From positions 1-32,840 of the forward strand of contig JNEM01013997.1 in the NCBI GenBank assembly GCA_000697335.1: a stretch of 32,840 nucleotides of DNA. The letters are read 5' to 3'. Of this stretch, positions 32,668-32,840 are shown piece by piece. Within the stretch, counting starts at the first letter, position 1. Every line of letters begins with the position of its first letter. This DNA comes from Conidiobolus incongruus B7586. Its lineage: Eukaryota; Entomophthoromycota; Entomophthoromycetes; Entomophthorales; Conidiobolaceae. The notes under the pieces are model-generated. The model was not told the DNA's origin. It saw nothing but the letters and a program-made list of their open reading frames with translations, and did not search any database. Made by a program: the position numbers and the translations under genes.

Positions 32668-32840
32668 TTATTTAATTATAAATAAATATATTTAGATATA
32701 TTTAGTAAACTATTAGAAAAAATATTAACCCTTAATATTTAACTAAGGTGAGTTATAAATTTACAGGTTTTTGAGATAAGGGGATATATTTAATAATATA
32801 TAACCATATCTTTTTTCTCTCTTTGCTATTATTTTATATA
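32382..32840. repeat. Large inverted repeat (two ~175-bp arms, 110-bp spacer)
   Basis: Arms 32382-32555 and 32666-32840 are inverse copies with only scattered differences, mostly C/T or G/A. They come from the two head-to-head Tc1 copies. The right arm may extend past the window. Confidence 0.85.
32666..32840 (+). mobile_element. Start of a second Tc1-like copy, cut by the window end
   Basis: From TATTATTTAATTATAAATAA onward this matches the inverse of 32382-32555 almost base for base, running through the inner end segment (TAAGGTGAGTTATAAATTTA) toward the 5' side of a transposase on the plus strand. It faces the copy at 31093-32667 head to head, separated only by the 110-bp outer segment. 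The rest lies beyond the window. Confidence 0.8.

Overview
The window looks like nuclear DNA from a very AT-rich fungal genome. The evidence is a class V-type chitin synthase with a myosin motor-like head, a mitochondrial ribosomal protein bL31m gene, short spliceosomal introns (53, 56, 156 and 333 nt) with GT/AG borders, and a Thr-rich secreted wall- or mucin-type protein. The bL31m gene and a decayed COQ10 copy imply a respiring mitochondrion, which argues against the equally AT-rich anaerobic gut fungi. An early-diverging (zygosporic or similar) fungus fits best, but the species cannot be fixed from this window.

Layout. 1-2968: AT-rich, no gene seen. 2969-8737 (+): two-exon chitin synthase of 1,870 residues. 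9414-11670 (-): four-exon MIT-domain protein, convergent with the chitin synthase. 11.9-13.06 kb (-): a coding-like stretch broken many times. 14.86-15.4 kb (-): a broken COQ10-like gene. 17123-17524 (-): bL31m. 17.92-18.16 kb (-): short coding-like relic. 19032-19367 (+): a GC-elevated island that folds into a closed multi-helix structure and is the best candidate for an undescribed RNA gene. 19551-21029 (-): Thr/Cys repeat protein. 21.4-24.5 kb: AT-rich with two further coding-like relics. 27.0-27.4 kb (+): degraded Thr/Tyr repeat reading frame. 28629-29483 (-): unrecognised 284-residue protein built from two similar halves. 30471-32840: a cluster of Tc1-like DNA transposons: an old AT-decayed fragment, a fuller copy with about twenty stops, and the start of a third copy facing it head to head.

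The intact genes do not form one pathway: chitin synthesis at the wall, a probable endosomal MIT protein, mitochondrial translation, a secreted repeat protein and an orphan. What links the rest is decay. Several intergenic stretches hold recognisable protein segments whose stops lie mainly at Gln or Trp positions, as C-to-T changes on either strand would produce. The transposon shows this most clearly, which suggests a RIP-like process or very strong AT-directed drift.
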